From the NCBI GenBank assembly GCA_031372765.1, contig JANMLW010000203.1, positions 1-5,231 of the forward strand: DNA of 5,231 nucleotides. The letters run 5' to 3'. The DNA is from JADCCX01 sp031372765. GTDB taxonomy: Bacteria > Pseudomonadota > Alphaproteobacteria > Rhizobiales > Beijerinckiaceae. Positions within the stretch are counted from its first letter, which is position 1; the number at the start of each line of letters is the position of its first letter. Below the pieces are notes generated by a model. The model was given only the letters and a program-made list of their open reading frames with translations. It made no database searches and was not told the DNA's origin. Shown here one piece after another: positions 1 through 5,231 of this stretch. Position numbers and translations under genes: made by a program.

Positions 1-270
1 AATGTGCCGACTGCCAAGGAAGGCGGCCTCGACAACTTCGAGGTTTCTACCTGGTATGCCATGTGGGCGATCAAGGGCACGCCCCCCGATATCATCAACA
101 GGATGACGGCAGAACTGGTGAAGGCGCTGGATTCAGCTCCCATCAAGGACGCCTGGCAAAAGAATGGCTCTGACGTGATCAAGCTCACCGGCAAGGATTT
201 TGGAACCTATGTAAGCTCAGAGATTGCCCGCTGGGGCAAGATCGTCAAGGACGGCGGCGTTAAGCTGTAG
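1..270 (+). CDS. Bug-family (TctC-like) tripartite tricarboxylate transporter substrate-binding protein, C-terminal part
   Basis: This is the last 89 residues of a gene that begins left of the window; the frame is open from base 1 and ends at TAG 268-270. Proteins of this family are periplasmic binding proteins of about 320 residues that capture carboxylates or related small organic solutes, often for TctAB-type membrane partners. The assignment rests on the C-terminal pattern of the family: a PTxxEGG-like segment, then a W-Y-A-M-W-A strand, then KGTPPDIINRM (the usual 'APxGTPxxii' helix start), then a helix rich in A/L, and a final E-x-x-R-W-x-x-I-V-K-x-x-G-V-K ending. The family is clear, but the ligand cannot be read from this fragment. 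Any signal peptide and the ligand-contacting N-domain lie outside. The gene converges on glcF, 89 nt away, so there is no reason to put it in the same operon. Confidence 0.85.
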   Translation, partial: NVPTAKEGGLDNFEVSTWYAMWAIKGTPPDIINRMTAELVKALDSAPIKDAWQKNGSDVIKLTGKDFGTYVSSEIARWGKIVKDGGVKL

Positions 271-301
271 TTTCGCTTGATACCGGAATTACCTGTTTCT
301 C

Positions 302-357
302 CTCTCCATTGACGGAGAGAAGTCACCTCAACCCTCTCACTGCCAGCTGGGAGAGGG
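302..357. terminator. Two G+C-rich hairpins in the convergent gap, possible bidirectional terminator
   Basis: The gap between the binding-protein stop (270) and the glcF stop (360) holds two inverted repeats. The first is ctctcc (302-307) with ggagag (314-319) around a 6-nt loop. The second is ccctctc (332-338) with gagaggg (351-357), perfect over 7 bp around a 12-nt loop. The position between converging genes suits a terminator for both. Neither stem is followed by a clear T-run on either strand, so a classical intrinsic terminator is not demonstrated; a repeat-type hairpin or an RNA 3'-end stabiliser would look the same. Confidence 0.4.
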
Positions 358-359
358 CG

Positions 360-1658
360 CTACAATCCATCGGGTGCGGGACCACCGGTGACCCAGTCCA
401 GCAATTCGACGGTATGCACGATGGGAATGTCTGTCCCCTTGCCGAGCTGCGTCATGCAGCCGATATTGCCTGTAGCAATGAGATCAGGCTTTGTCCGCTC
501 GATATTTTTCACCTTGCGGTCGCGCAACTGGCCCGCGATTTCCGGTTGCAGGATGTTATAAACCCCTGCTGAACCGCAGCAGATATGCCCTTCCGGCACG
601 TCCTTGACGGTGAAGCCCGCCGCCTTCAGCAATTTTTTTGGCGCATCCGTGATCTTCTGGCCATGCTGCATCGAGCAGGCGGAATGATAGGCCACCGTCA
701 GGTTCGTGGGGCGCACCGGCGTGATCTCCAAAGCCGAGAGAAATTCGGTGATATCCTTCGCAAGCGCTGAAACGCGGGCGGCCTTGTCCGCATAGATCGC
801 GTCATTGCGCAGCATGTGGCCATAATCCTTGATGGTGGTTCCACAGCCCGATGCGGTGATGATGACGGCATCCAGTCCCTTGCCCTCGATCTCCGCCATC
901 CAGGCATCGATATTGGCTTTGGCAAAGGCCTCGCCCGCGTGCTCCTTTCCCATATGGTGGACAAGCGCGCCGCAGCATCCTTCACCCTTGGGCAGCACAA
1001 CCTCGATATCAAGACGGTTCAGCAGACGGATGGTGGCATCGTTGATGGATGGTTTCAGCACGGGCTGGGCGCAGCCAGTGAGGATGGCGACACGCTTTTG
1101 CGTTGCGCCCGCAGCCTTGAAGACATCGCCCGCCTTTACCAATGTGCGGGGCGGTACGGACGCCGGCGCGAGACTGAGCATGGCGCCAAGGCGGCTACCG
1201 ACCACGGGCAGCTGCTCCAGCAACGGCTTGAATGGGCGGCCATAGAATGCCCCTGCGAGCGCCAGACGGAAACGGCCCGGATAGGGCAATATCCATGACA
1301 GAACAGTGCGGATCAGACGATCGTGCCATGGGCGGTTATAGGTGTTCTCGATGTGCGCGCGGGCGTGGTCCACCAGATGCATGTAATGCACGCCTGATGG
1401 ACAAGTGGTCATGCACGACAGGCAGGAAAGGCAGCGGTCCACATGCTTCACCACCTCGGCATTGGCGGGCTTGCCGTTTTCGAGCATGTCCTTGATGAGA
1501 TATATGCGCCCGCGCGGGCTATCGAGCTCGTCGCCCAACAGCAGATACGTCGGGCATGTGGCTGTGCAAAAGCCGCAATGCACACAGGTGCGCAGGATTT
1601 TTTCAGATGCGGCAATCTGTGGATCGGCAAGCTGGACGGGGGTAAAACTGGTTTGCAT
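360..1658 (-). CDS. glcF: Glycolate oxidase iron-sulfur subunit GlcF
   Basis: GlcF is the electron-transfer subunit of the GlcDEF glycolate oxidase complex, which oxidises glycolate to glyoxylate and passes electrons towards the respiratory chain at the inner face of the cytoplasmic membrane. The 432-residue protein has the full family layout. Two 4Fe-4S ferredoxin-like clusters are visible: C25-x2-C28-x2-C31-x3-C35-P and C76-x2-C79-x2-C82-x3-C86-P. Two CCG (cysteine-rich) domains follow: C196, the CCG at 228-230 and C272, then C328, the CCG at 360-362 and C401. All expected cysteines are present and the length is close to E. coli GlcF (about 407), so the gene looks intact. The ATG at 1658 lies 3 nt past the stop of the DUF2585 gene, with a GGGG-like ribosome-binding stretch about 8 nt upstream inside that gene, so translation is probably coupled. 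The same fold serves in related FeS subunits (LldE/LutA, GlpC), but the partnership with glcE favours GlcF. Confidence 0.95.
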   Translation of the reverse strand: MQTSFTPVQLADPQIAASEKILRTCVHCGFCTATCPTYLLLGDELDSPRGRIYLIKDMLENGKPANAEVVKHVDRCLSCLSCMTTCPSGVHYMHLVDHARAHIENTYNRPWHDRLIRTVLSWILPYPGRFRLALAGAFYGRPFKPLLEQLPVVGSRLGAMLSLAPASVPPRTLVKAGDVFKAAGATQKRVAILTGCAQPVLKPSINDATIRLLNRLDIEVVLPKGEGCCGALVHHMGKEHAGEAFAKANIDAWMAEIEGKGLDAVIITASGCGTTIKDYGHMLRNDAIYADKAARVSALAKDITEFLSALEITPVRPTNLTVAYHSACSMQHGQKITDAPKKLLKAAGFTVKDVPEGHICCGSAGVYNILQPEIAGQLRDRKVKNIERTKPDLIATGNIGCMTQLGKGTDIPIVHTVELLDWVTGGPAPDGL

Positions 1659-1661
1659 TTT

Positions 1662-2252
1662 TTAAGCCCCGGCTTGCCATGCCTTGATCCAGTCGAGCGG
1701 ATACAAAAGCATGATCACATTGAGTGTGAGATTGTCGCGGATCAGCCAGCCGACAAAAAGCTCGGCTCCGATAACCAGCAAAACCGACACAATTACAGAC
1801 AATCGCGCCGCCAGCAGAAATCCGACGATCATTGACACCATGTCGGCGATGGAATTGATCACGCTGTCGCCGTTGTAGCCCAGCGAAACCGTGGCGGAGC
1901 GATAGCGCTCGATGACCGCAGGCGTGTTCTCGGCAATTTCCCAGGCACCTTCCAGCACAAGGGCGACGAGCAATCCAAGGCCAAAGGAAAGCGGCAATCC
2001 CGTCAGGCGCTTGGCCAGCGTGAAAAGCCCGAAGAACAAGAACCCGTGGATGATGTGGGATGGTGTGTACCAGTCAAACAGATGCTGTGAATTCTCGGCA
2101 CTGTTGACCACGCCGTGCCAGAGCTTGACCGTGCCGCAAGCGCAGATGGGGATGCGTCCCATCCACAGCAGCACAGCGGACATGGCGGCGATGATGGCTG
2201 CTGCCATAAGGACTGTTGAACCGATGGTTGCATTTTTTGTGATGTCGTTCAT
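1662..2252 (-). CDS. DUF2585 (UPF0314) family integral membrane protein of unknown function
   Basis: This 196-residue membrane protein matches what I know of the DUF2585/UPF0314 family, found mainly in Alphaproteobacteria; no biochemical function is established that I know of. The start at 2252 (MNDITK) was chosen over an in-frame ATG at 2447 because the extra 65 residues would lie wholly over glcE and are arginine/cysteine-rich shadow sequence, whereas 2252 follows the glcE stop by one base (TGA-A-ATG) with a G-run about 8 nt upstream. Hydrophobic segments are seen at roughly 11-31, 66-80, 88-104, 133-150 and 151-172. Family-like conserved polar stretches are WYTPSHIIHG (61-70), EGAWEIAENT (101-110) and YNGDSVINSIADM (126-138); the buried E, H, N and D residues suggest a functional core rather than a simple anchor. 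Its place between glcE and glcF, with gaps of 1 and 3 nt, implies co-transcription with the glycolate oxidase subunits. A role in assembling or anchoring that complex is only an inference. Confidence 0.85.
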   Translation of the reverse strand: MNDITKNATIGSTVLMAAAIIAAMSAVLLWMGRIPICACGTVKLWHGVVNSAENSQHLFDWYTPSHIIHGFLFFGLFTLAKRLTGLPLSFGLGLLVALVLEGAWEIAENTPAVIERYRSATVSLGYNGDSVINSIADMVSMIVGFLLAARLSVIVSVLLVIGAELFVGWLIRDNLTLNVIMLLYPLDWIKAWQAGA

Positions 2253-2253
2253 T

Positions 2254-3468
2254 TCATACCCCCGCAACCATGCGACCGGGATTGATGATGCCATCAGGAT
2301 CAAAGCTCGCCTTGATGCCTGCCTGCAGTTTCTGCAGAACAGGATTTTGTGGCTGGAAGACCGGTATCGCCGATCGCAAACCAGCATCAGCCCGCACCAG
2401 TGTTGCATGCCCCTTGGCAGCGATAGCGGCTTGCTGGATGAGATCACTGCCTGCCTGATCGGCCTGCGCAGTTGCCAGCCAGATCAGACCCCCGGACCAA
2501 TCATAGAAAACACGCGCCTGTCGCTGCCGCGTGATGATTGCCACCGTTTCAGCCGCCTTGCCCGGTGCAACCGAAATACGCCAGACAGCATCAGTGTGCG
2601 GCTCCGACAGAAAAGCCGCATCGCGAATATCTGACCAGAGCTGACGGGCAAAATTGTCTGACAAGCGAAGGAGATCACCAAACTCGCGCAGAGTTTTGGC
2701 CAACGCCTCGCTTCTGTAGGCAATCTGCTCAGGAAAGCCCTCGATGCGGATCAGGTTGCGGGATTTTTGTCCACTGATCCCTGCTGGCAGATGCGCGGCA
2801 GCAGTCGGCTCGAAGGGCGATCCCATGGCAGCACAGAGCGCGGCGATACCGCGTGCATCGCTCAGGCCGGTGATCTCCAGTGTGGCCACAGCAGCCGGTT
2901 TTGGCTGAACCTTGAAAATGACCTCGGTCAGCACGCCCAACGTGCCGTGGGCTCCCGCCTGCAGTTTCACCAGATCAAGCCCGGTGACATTCTTCATCAC
3001 GCGCCCGCCGTTTTTGATGATCTCTCCCCTGCCATTGACAAAGCGCACGCCAATCAGGCTGTCGCGGCAGGCACCCGCCATCACACGGCGCGGGCCGGAG
3101 ATGTTGCAGGCGGCAACCGCGCCAATCGTCGGCTCTCCCGTGGTGCCATAGAGCTTGCGATGGTCCATCGGCTCAAAAGCCAGCATCTGGCCCCGCTCGT
3201 CCAGCGTTCTGACAATCTCGGACAACGGCGTGCCCGCCCATGCCCCGATAACCATTTCAGCCGGTTCATAGAGCGTAACGCCCGAGAGCTTCGCCAAGGA
3301 CAGCGTGCGGGCAGCCTGTACTGGACGGCCAAGCCCGTTGCGCGTTCCACCGCCCACAATGGCTACGGGGGCCTGTGCAGACCGTGCATCGCAGATCATG
3401 GCGGCAACTTCAGCTTCAGTTGTGGGCAAAAGACGCATCGCGGGGATTCCAATCAACTCCTGCTTCAT
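2254..3468 (-). CDS. glcE: Glycolate oxidase FAD-binding subunit GlcE
   Basis: GlcE is the second flavin-binding subunit of the GlcDEF glycolate oxidase. The 404-residue product (from the ATG at 3468) has an N-terminal FAD-binding-4 (PCMH-type) domain: IVGGGTRNGLGRP (about 37-49), a T-I-G-A-x-x-A-C-N-I-S-G-P-R-R segment (114-128), then RDSLIGVRFVNGRGEII (135-151) and GGRVMKNVTGLDLVKLQAG (154-172) leading into GTLGVLTEV. It ends with D-P-D-G-I-I-N-P-G-R, the usual C-terminal signature of the family. Three in-frame ATGs compete: 3498, 3468 and 3438. None has a good Shine-Dalgarno sequence; an AGGAG lies 18 nt before 3438, which is too far. E. coli GlcE has little sequence before the domain, so 3468 or 3438 is likelier than 3498; 3468 is a compromise. 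The stop overlaps the start region of the DUF2585 gene (1-nt gap). No glcD lies upstream, where it would usually be found. Confidence 0.92.
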   Translation of the reverse strand: MKQELIGIPAMRLLPTTEAEVAAMICDARSAQAPVAIVGGGTRNGLGRPVQAARTLSLAKLSGVTLYEPAEMVIGAWAGTPLSEIVRTLDERGQMLAFEPMDHRKLYGTTGEPTIGAVAACNISGPRRVMAGACRDSLIGVRFVNGRGEIIKNGGRVMKNVTGLDLVKLQAGAHGTLGVLTEVIFKVQPKPAAVATLEITGLSDARGIAALCAAMGSPFEPTAAAHLPAGISGQKSRNLIRIEGFPEQIAYRSEALAKTLREFGDLLRLSDNFARQLWSDIRDAAFLSEPHTDAVWRISVAPGKAAETVAIITRQRQARVFYDWSGGLIWLATAQADQAGSDLIQQAAIAAKGHATLVRADAGLRSAIPVFQPQNPVLQKLQAGIKASFDPDGIINPGRMVAGV

Positions 3469-3953
3469 AAGCAAAAGTCCGAGATTCTGGGAGATCATAG
3501 TTCATGTGCATACGGCAATGCTGTATTTTCTCCCATGACAATAATAGGCACCTGCAAGCTGTTTGCCTCATCCTTGCCACAACCGGCAGCGATTACGGCG
3601 TGTCGTCAGTCAGGAACAGATGGTGGACGCGAGGAAAAGTGGTTCAGTGTGACGTGGTTTTGGCGCAACAATCCGTCCGGTTTGATAGACAGAAGCACAT
3701 AACAATGGGCCATATTAACCGCGCCGCACCAAAAAGACCTTTCAACCAGCAATGATGGAAATGAACCGAATGGAAAGACAAAAAACTTCCCGATAGCGCG
3801 ACTATCGGCGCGTCCTTTGTCTTTCCATTCAATCTATTTCGATCTCATCCACCATTTGTTCCTGAATGATGACACACCCTAAGCCTCTGTTCATATCCGC
3901 TGTATTACGCAGAGCCATTCCTATCAGCCCATTTTTTGAAAATTCCGTTCCAT
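3469..3953. other. Gene-free divergent intergenic region
   Basis: This 485-nt stretch separates the divergent glcE unit and the hydrolase gene and should hold both promoters. The short open frames in it (up to about 83 codons) have cysteine- and histidine-rich or low-quality sequences, no ribosome-binding site and no recognisable motif, so I call no gene. A TATGAT on the minus strand at 3494-3499 could be a -10 element for glcE (which would favour the 3468 or 3438 start), but no acceptable -35 hexamer sits 16-18 nt upstream of it. No clear promoter is visible for the hydrolase. The main structure is the palindrome described separately at 3754-3844. The right part (about 3830-3953) is richer in A+T than the genes. 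Confidence 0.6.
3754..3844. repeat. Long imperfect palindrome (nested stem-loop element, about 91 nt)
   Basis: The core is a perfect 15-bp inverted repeat, gaatggaaagacaaa (3768-3782) with tttgtctttccattc (3816-3830). Inside it, after a symmetrical 7/7-nt internal loop, lies a perfect 7-bp stem ccgatag (3790-3796) with ctatcgg (3802-3808) around a 5-nt cgcga loop. Outside the core the symmetry continues: 3758-3763 pairs with 3835-3840 (one G-T pair) and gat 3754-3756 pairs with atc 3842-3844. In all about 31 pairs form over 91 nt. No T-run follows on either strand and the flanking genes diverge, so it is not an ordinary terminator. It could be a dispersed intergenic palindromic repeat of the kind common in Rhizobiales and Brucella genomes, a MITE-like remnant, or a structured RNA. 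I see no obvious target-site duplication at the edges. Confidence 0.75.
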
Positions 3954-4964
3954 ATGTCTGATTCTTTGTCCTCCCGTCGCCAGTTTCTCGCCAGCACCTT
4001 TGTGGCATTGGGAGCTGCAGGCTGCGTGCCTGATCTTCTGGCCAGCAGCGTACCACGCACCGCTGTCGTGCCTAATCCGCCCGGGCTTGAACCCGAACTG
4101 CTGGTTGTCACCACCCGCCGTGCCAGTAAAGGTGCTTTGAAAGCACCATGGTATGGCCATGAGCGTCATGCAAAGCCGCAGCTGATGCGGACTGTCTTCA
4201 ATGTGCCTGATACCAGCTTCACCGGGCAGGCACAGGCGGCCTGGAGCGGGCGCTGGACCATCAAGTCGGTCACGCCACATCAGGGTGACATGGCAGAAGG
4301 ATTGACCCCGGCGATCAACGGACGTGAGGTACTGCTTTACATTCACGGCTATAAGGAGAGCTTCGAGAGCGCAGCAATCAGCAGCGTGGAACTGGCGCAA
4401 GGCATTGGCTTTGGTGGCGAGACCATGCTGTTTTCATGGCCGTCGAAGGCAGCGCTGCTTGATTATGGCTACGACCGCGAAAGTGCGTTGTTTTCGCGTG
4501 ATGCACTTGAAGAAACACTGACGCTGCTGCTCTCCGAAGGGGGCGCAGCGCGGGTGCATATCGTGGCCCACAGCATGGGCACATTGCTCACCATCGAGAC
4601 ACTACGGCAGATATGGGCCCGGCAGGGGGATGTGCTGGCGGGCCGCATCGGGGCGCTGGTTCTGGCCTCGCCGGATATTGATCTTGATCTCTTTACCAAT
4701 GCCCTGGAGCGCCTGCGCAGCCTTGTTCCCAAGATCACGGTCATTTCTTCAACCAGTGACAGGGCGCTCGAGGTTTCCCGCCGTATGGCAGGTGGCGTGG
4801 CACGTGTGGGTGCCGCCTCGCGTGAGCAGCTGGAGGGTCTTGGTGTGCGCGTCGTTGATGCCTCCGATCATGGCGGCTGGGCGGTGATCAAGCATGACCT
4901 GTTCCTGACGGATACCGACGTGCGCCAGGTGGTGCGGCGCGCCGTTGAGCGTGGCCGGGGTTAG
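3954..4964 (+). CDS. Alpha/beta hydrolase of the DUF900 type with Tat (lipoprotein-like) signal
   Basis: This 336-residue protein is a predicted serine hydrolase (esterase/lipase fold, DUF900/PF05990-like) of unknown substrate. An N-terminal export signal is clear: S7-R8-R9-Q10-F11-L12 is a twin-arginine motif, followed by a hydrophobic stretch ending A-A-G-C24, which reads as a lipobox; a Tat-exported lipoprotein anchored at Cys24 is likely, though alanine at -3 is not ideal. The hydrolase core shows the oxyanion-hole strand LLYIHGY (127-133), F-S-W-P (160-163), the nucleophile elbow A-H-S-M-G with Ser207 (205-209), then LASPDID (237-243), where Asp241 or Asp243 may be the acid, and a C-terminal histidine (His314 in IKHDLF, or His306). 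The ATG at 3954 was chosen over an in-frame TTG at 3936 because it places the Arg pair at 8-9 and is the stronger codon; neither has a good Shine-Dalgarno. It stands alone, divergent from glcE, and ends 3 nt from the convergent mutase gene. Confidence 0.88.
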   Translation: MSDSLSSRRQFLASTFVALGAAGCVPDLLASSVPRTAVVPNPPGLEPELLVVTTRRASKGALKAPWYGHERHAKPQLMRTVFNVPDTSFTGQAQAAWSGRWTIKSVTPHQGDMAEGLTPAINGREVLLYIHGYKESFESAAISSVELAQGIGFGGETMLFSWPSKAALLDYGYDRESALFSRDALEETLTLLLSEGGAARVHIVAHSMGTLLTIETLRQIWARQGDVLAGRIGALVLASPDIDLDLFTNALERLRSLVPKITVISSTSDRALEVSRRMAGGVARVGAASREQLEGLGVRVVDASDHGGWAVIKHDLFLTDTDVRQVVRRAVERGRG

Positions 4965-4967
4965 GAC

Positions 4968-5231
4968 CTACTCCGCTGCAACTGGCGGCTGGGCATAGCC
5001 ATATTTGATATTGAGCTTGTCGATCAATTTTGCCGCCGCTTCGGGAATGTTGGTGCCAGGCGGAAAGACTGCCGCCGCACCCATATCGAGCAGGGTCTGT
5101 ACGTCTTCTGGCGGTATCACGCCTCCCACCACGATCATCACGTCAGCACGGCCAAGATTTGCCAGCGCATCACGCAGTTCCGGCACCAGTGTCAGATGTC
5201 CAGCGGCCAGCGATGAAACACCCACGACATG
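4968..5231 (-). CDS. Methylmalonyl-CoA mutase, C-terminal cobalamin-binding domain (partial)
   Basis: These are the last 87 residues of a gene that begins right of the window; the frame is still open at base 5231 and ends with TAG at 4968-4970. Methylmalonyl-CoA mutase interconverts (R)-methylmalonyl-CoA and succinyl-CoA with adenosylcobalamin and links propionyl-CoA metabolism to the TCA cycle. The fragment reads HVVGVSSLAAGH, carrying the S-x-L part of the B12-binding signature, then a helix, then VVGGVIPPEDV with the GG that contacts the nucleotide tail, and AAAVFPPGTNIPEAA near the end. These are typical of the catalytic large subunit (ScpA/MutB/McmA2 type). The D-x-H-x-x-G motif that supplies the cobalt ligand would lie just upstream, outside the window. 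The short B12 domains of related acyl-CoA mutases look similar, but the wording of these motifs best fits methylmalonyl-CoA mutase. Confidence 0.92.
   Translation of the reverse strand, partial: HVVGVSSLAAGHLTLVPELRDALANLGRADVMIVVGGVIPPEDVQTLLDMGAAAVFPPGTNIPEAAAKLIDKLNIKYGYAQPPVAAE

Noticed and set aside
816..1298. Open frame of 160 codons on the plus strand opposite glcF
   Set aside because: Antisense shadow of a gene with all its iron-sulfur motifs intact; no motif of its own.
1912..2634. Open frame of 240 codons on the plus strand across the DUF2585 gene and glcE
   Set aside because: It is antisense to two well-supported genes, has no recognisable domain and low-quality composition; a by-product of G+C-rich codon use.
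2767..3702. Long open frame (311 codons) on the plus strand opposite glcE
   Set aside because: It is the antisense of a clearly recognisable glcE; the translated sequence is rich in R, H, Q and C with no family motif, and it runs into the intergenic region without a ribosome-binding site.
3504..3755. Possible small gene (83 codons) in the divergent intergenic region
   Set aside because: No ribosome-binding site and no protein-like pattern; rich in C, H, W and R in the manner of random translation.
3768..3830. The palindrome core read as an intrinsic terminator
   Set aside because: Neither strand has a T-run after the stem, and the neighbouring genes point away from it, so there is no transcript to terminate.
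3644..3832. Possible small minus-strand gene (62 codons) that starts inside the palindrome
   Set aside because: The start codon lies in one arm of the palindrome, the sequence has no motif, and the frame is short enough to be expected by chance.
4131..4147. Perfect 7-bp inverted repeat (ggtgctt/aagcacc, 3-nt loop) inside the hydrolase gene
   Set aside because: It lies within intact coding sequence, has no T-run and no partner element; short hairpins like this arise by chance.

Overview
The window looks like chromosomal DNA of an alphaproteobacterium, most likely of the Hyphomicrobiales (Rhizobiales) and possibly near Brucella/Ochrobactrum. The reasons are the moderately high G+C, the presence of a DUF2585/UPF0314 membrane protein (a family I know mainly from this group), a Bug/TctC-type solute-binding protein, and a methylmalonyl-CoA mutase tail of the alphaproteobacterial type. 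The genus is a guess; the class is fairly secure.

Layout from left to right. (1) 1-270, plus strand: the C-terminal 89 residues of a periplasmic Bug-family (TctC-like) solute-binding protein. (2) 271-359: a short convergent intergenic gap with two G+C-rich hairpins. (3) 360-3468, minus strand: a tightly packed three-gene unit, read right to left as glcE (FAD-binding glycolate oxidase subunit), a DUF2585 integral membrane protein, and glcF (iron-sulfur glycolate oxidase subunit). The gaps are only 1 and 3 nt, so the three are almost certainly one transcript. The catalytic glcD gene that normally accompanies glcE and glcF is not in the window. (4) 3469-3953: a gene-free divergent region of about 485 nt, dominated by an imperfect palindrome of about 91 nt (3754-3844) that does not look like a terminator. 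(5) 3954-4964, plus strand: an alpha/beta hydrolase of the DUF900 type with a twin-arginine signal ending in a possible lipobox. (6) 4968-5231, minus strand: the C-terminal end of methylmalonyl-CoA mutase (cobalamin-binding domain), lying tail to tail with the hydrolase and separated from it by 3 nt.

Functionally this is mostly ordinary carbon metabolism: organic-acid uptake, glycolate (2-hydroxy acid) oxidation, and the propionate/methylmalonyl-CoA route. The points most worth a second look are the DUF2585 gene lodged between glcE and glcF together with the missing glcD, the large palindromic element in the divergent intergenic region, and the apparent Tat-exported lipoprotein hydrolase. I see no phage, transposase, CRISPR, tRNA or rRNA, and no convincing new multi-gene system.
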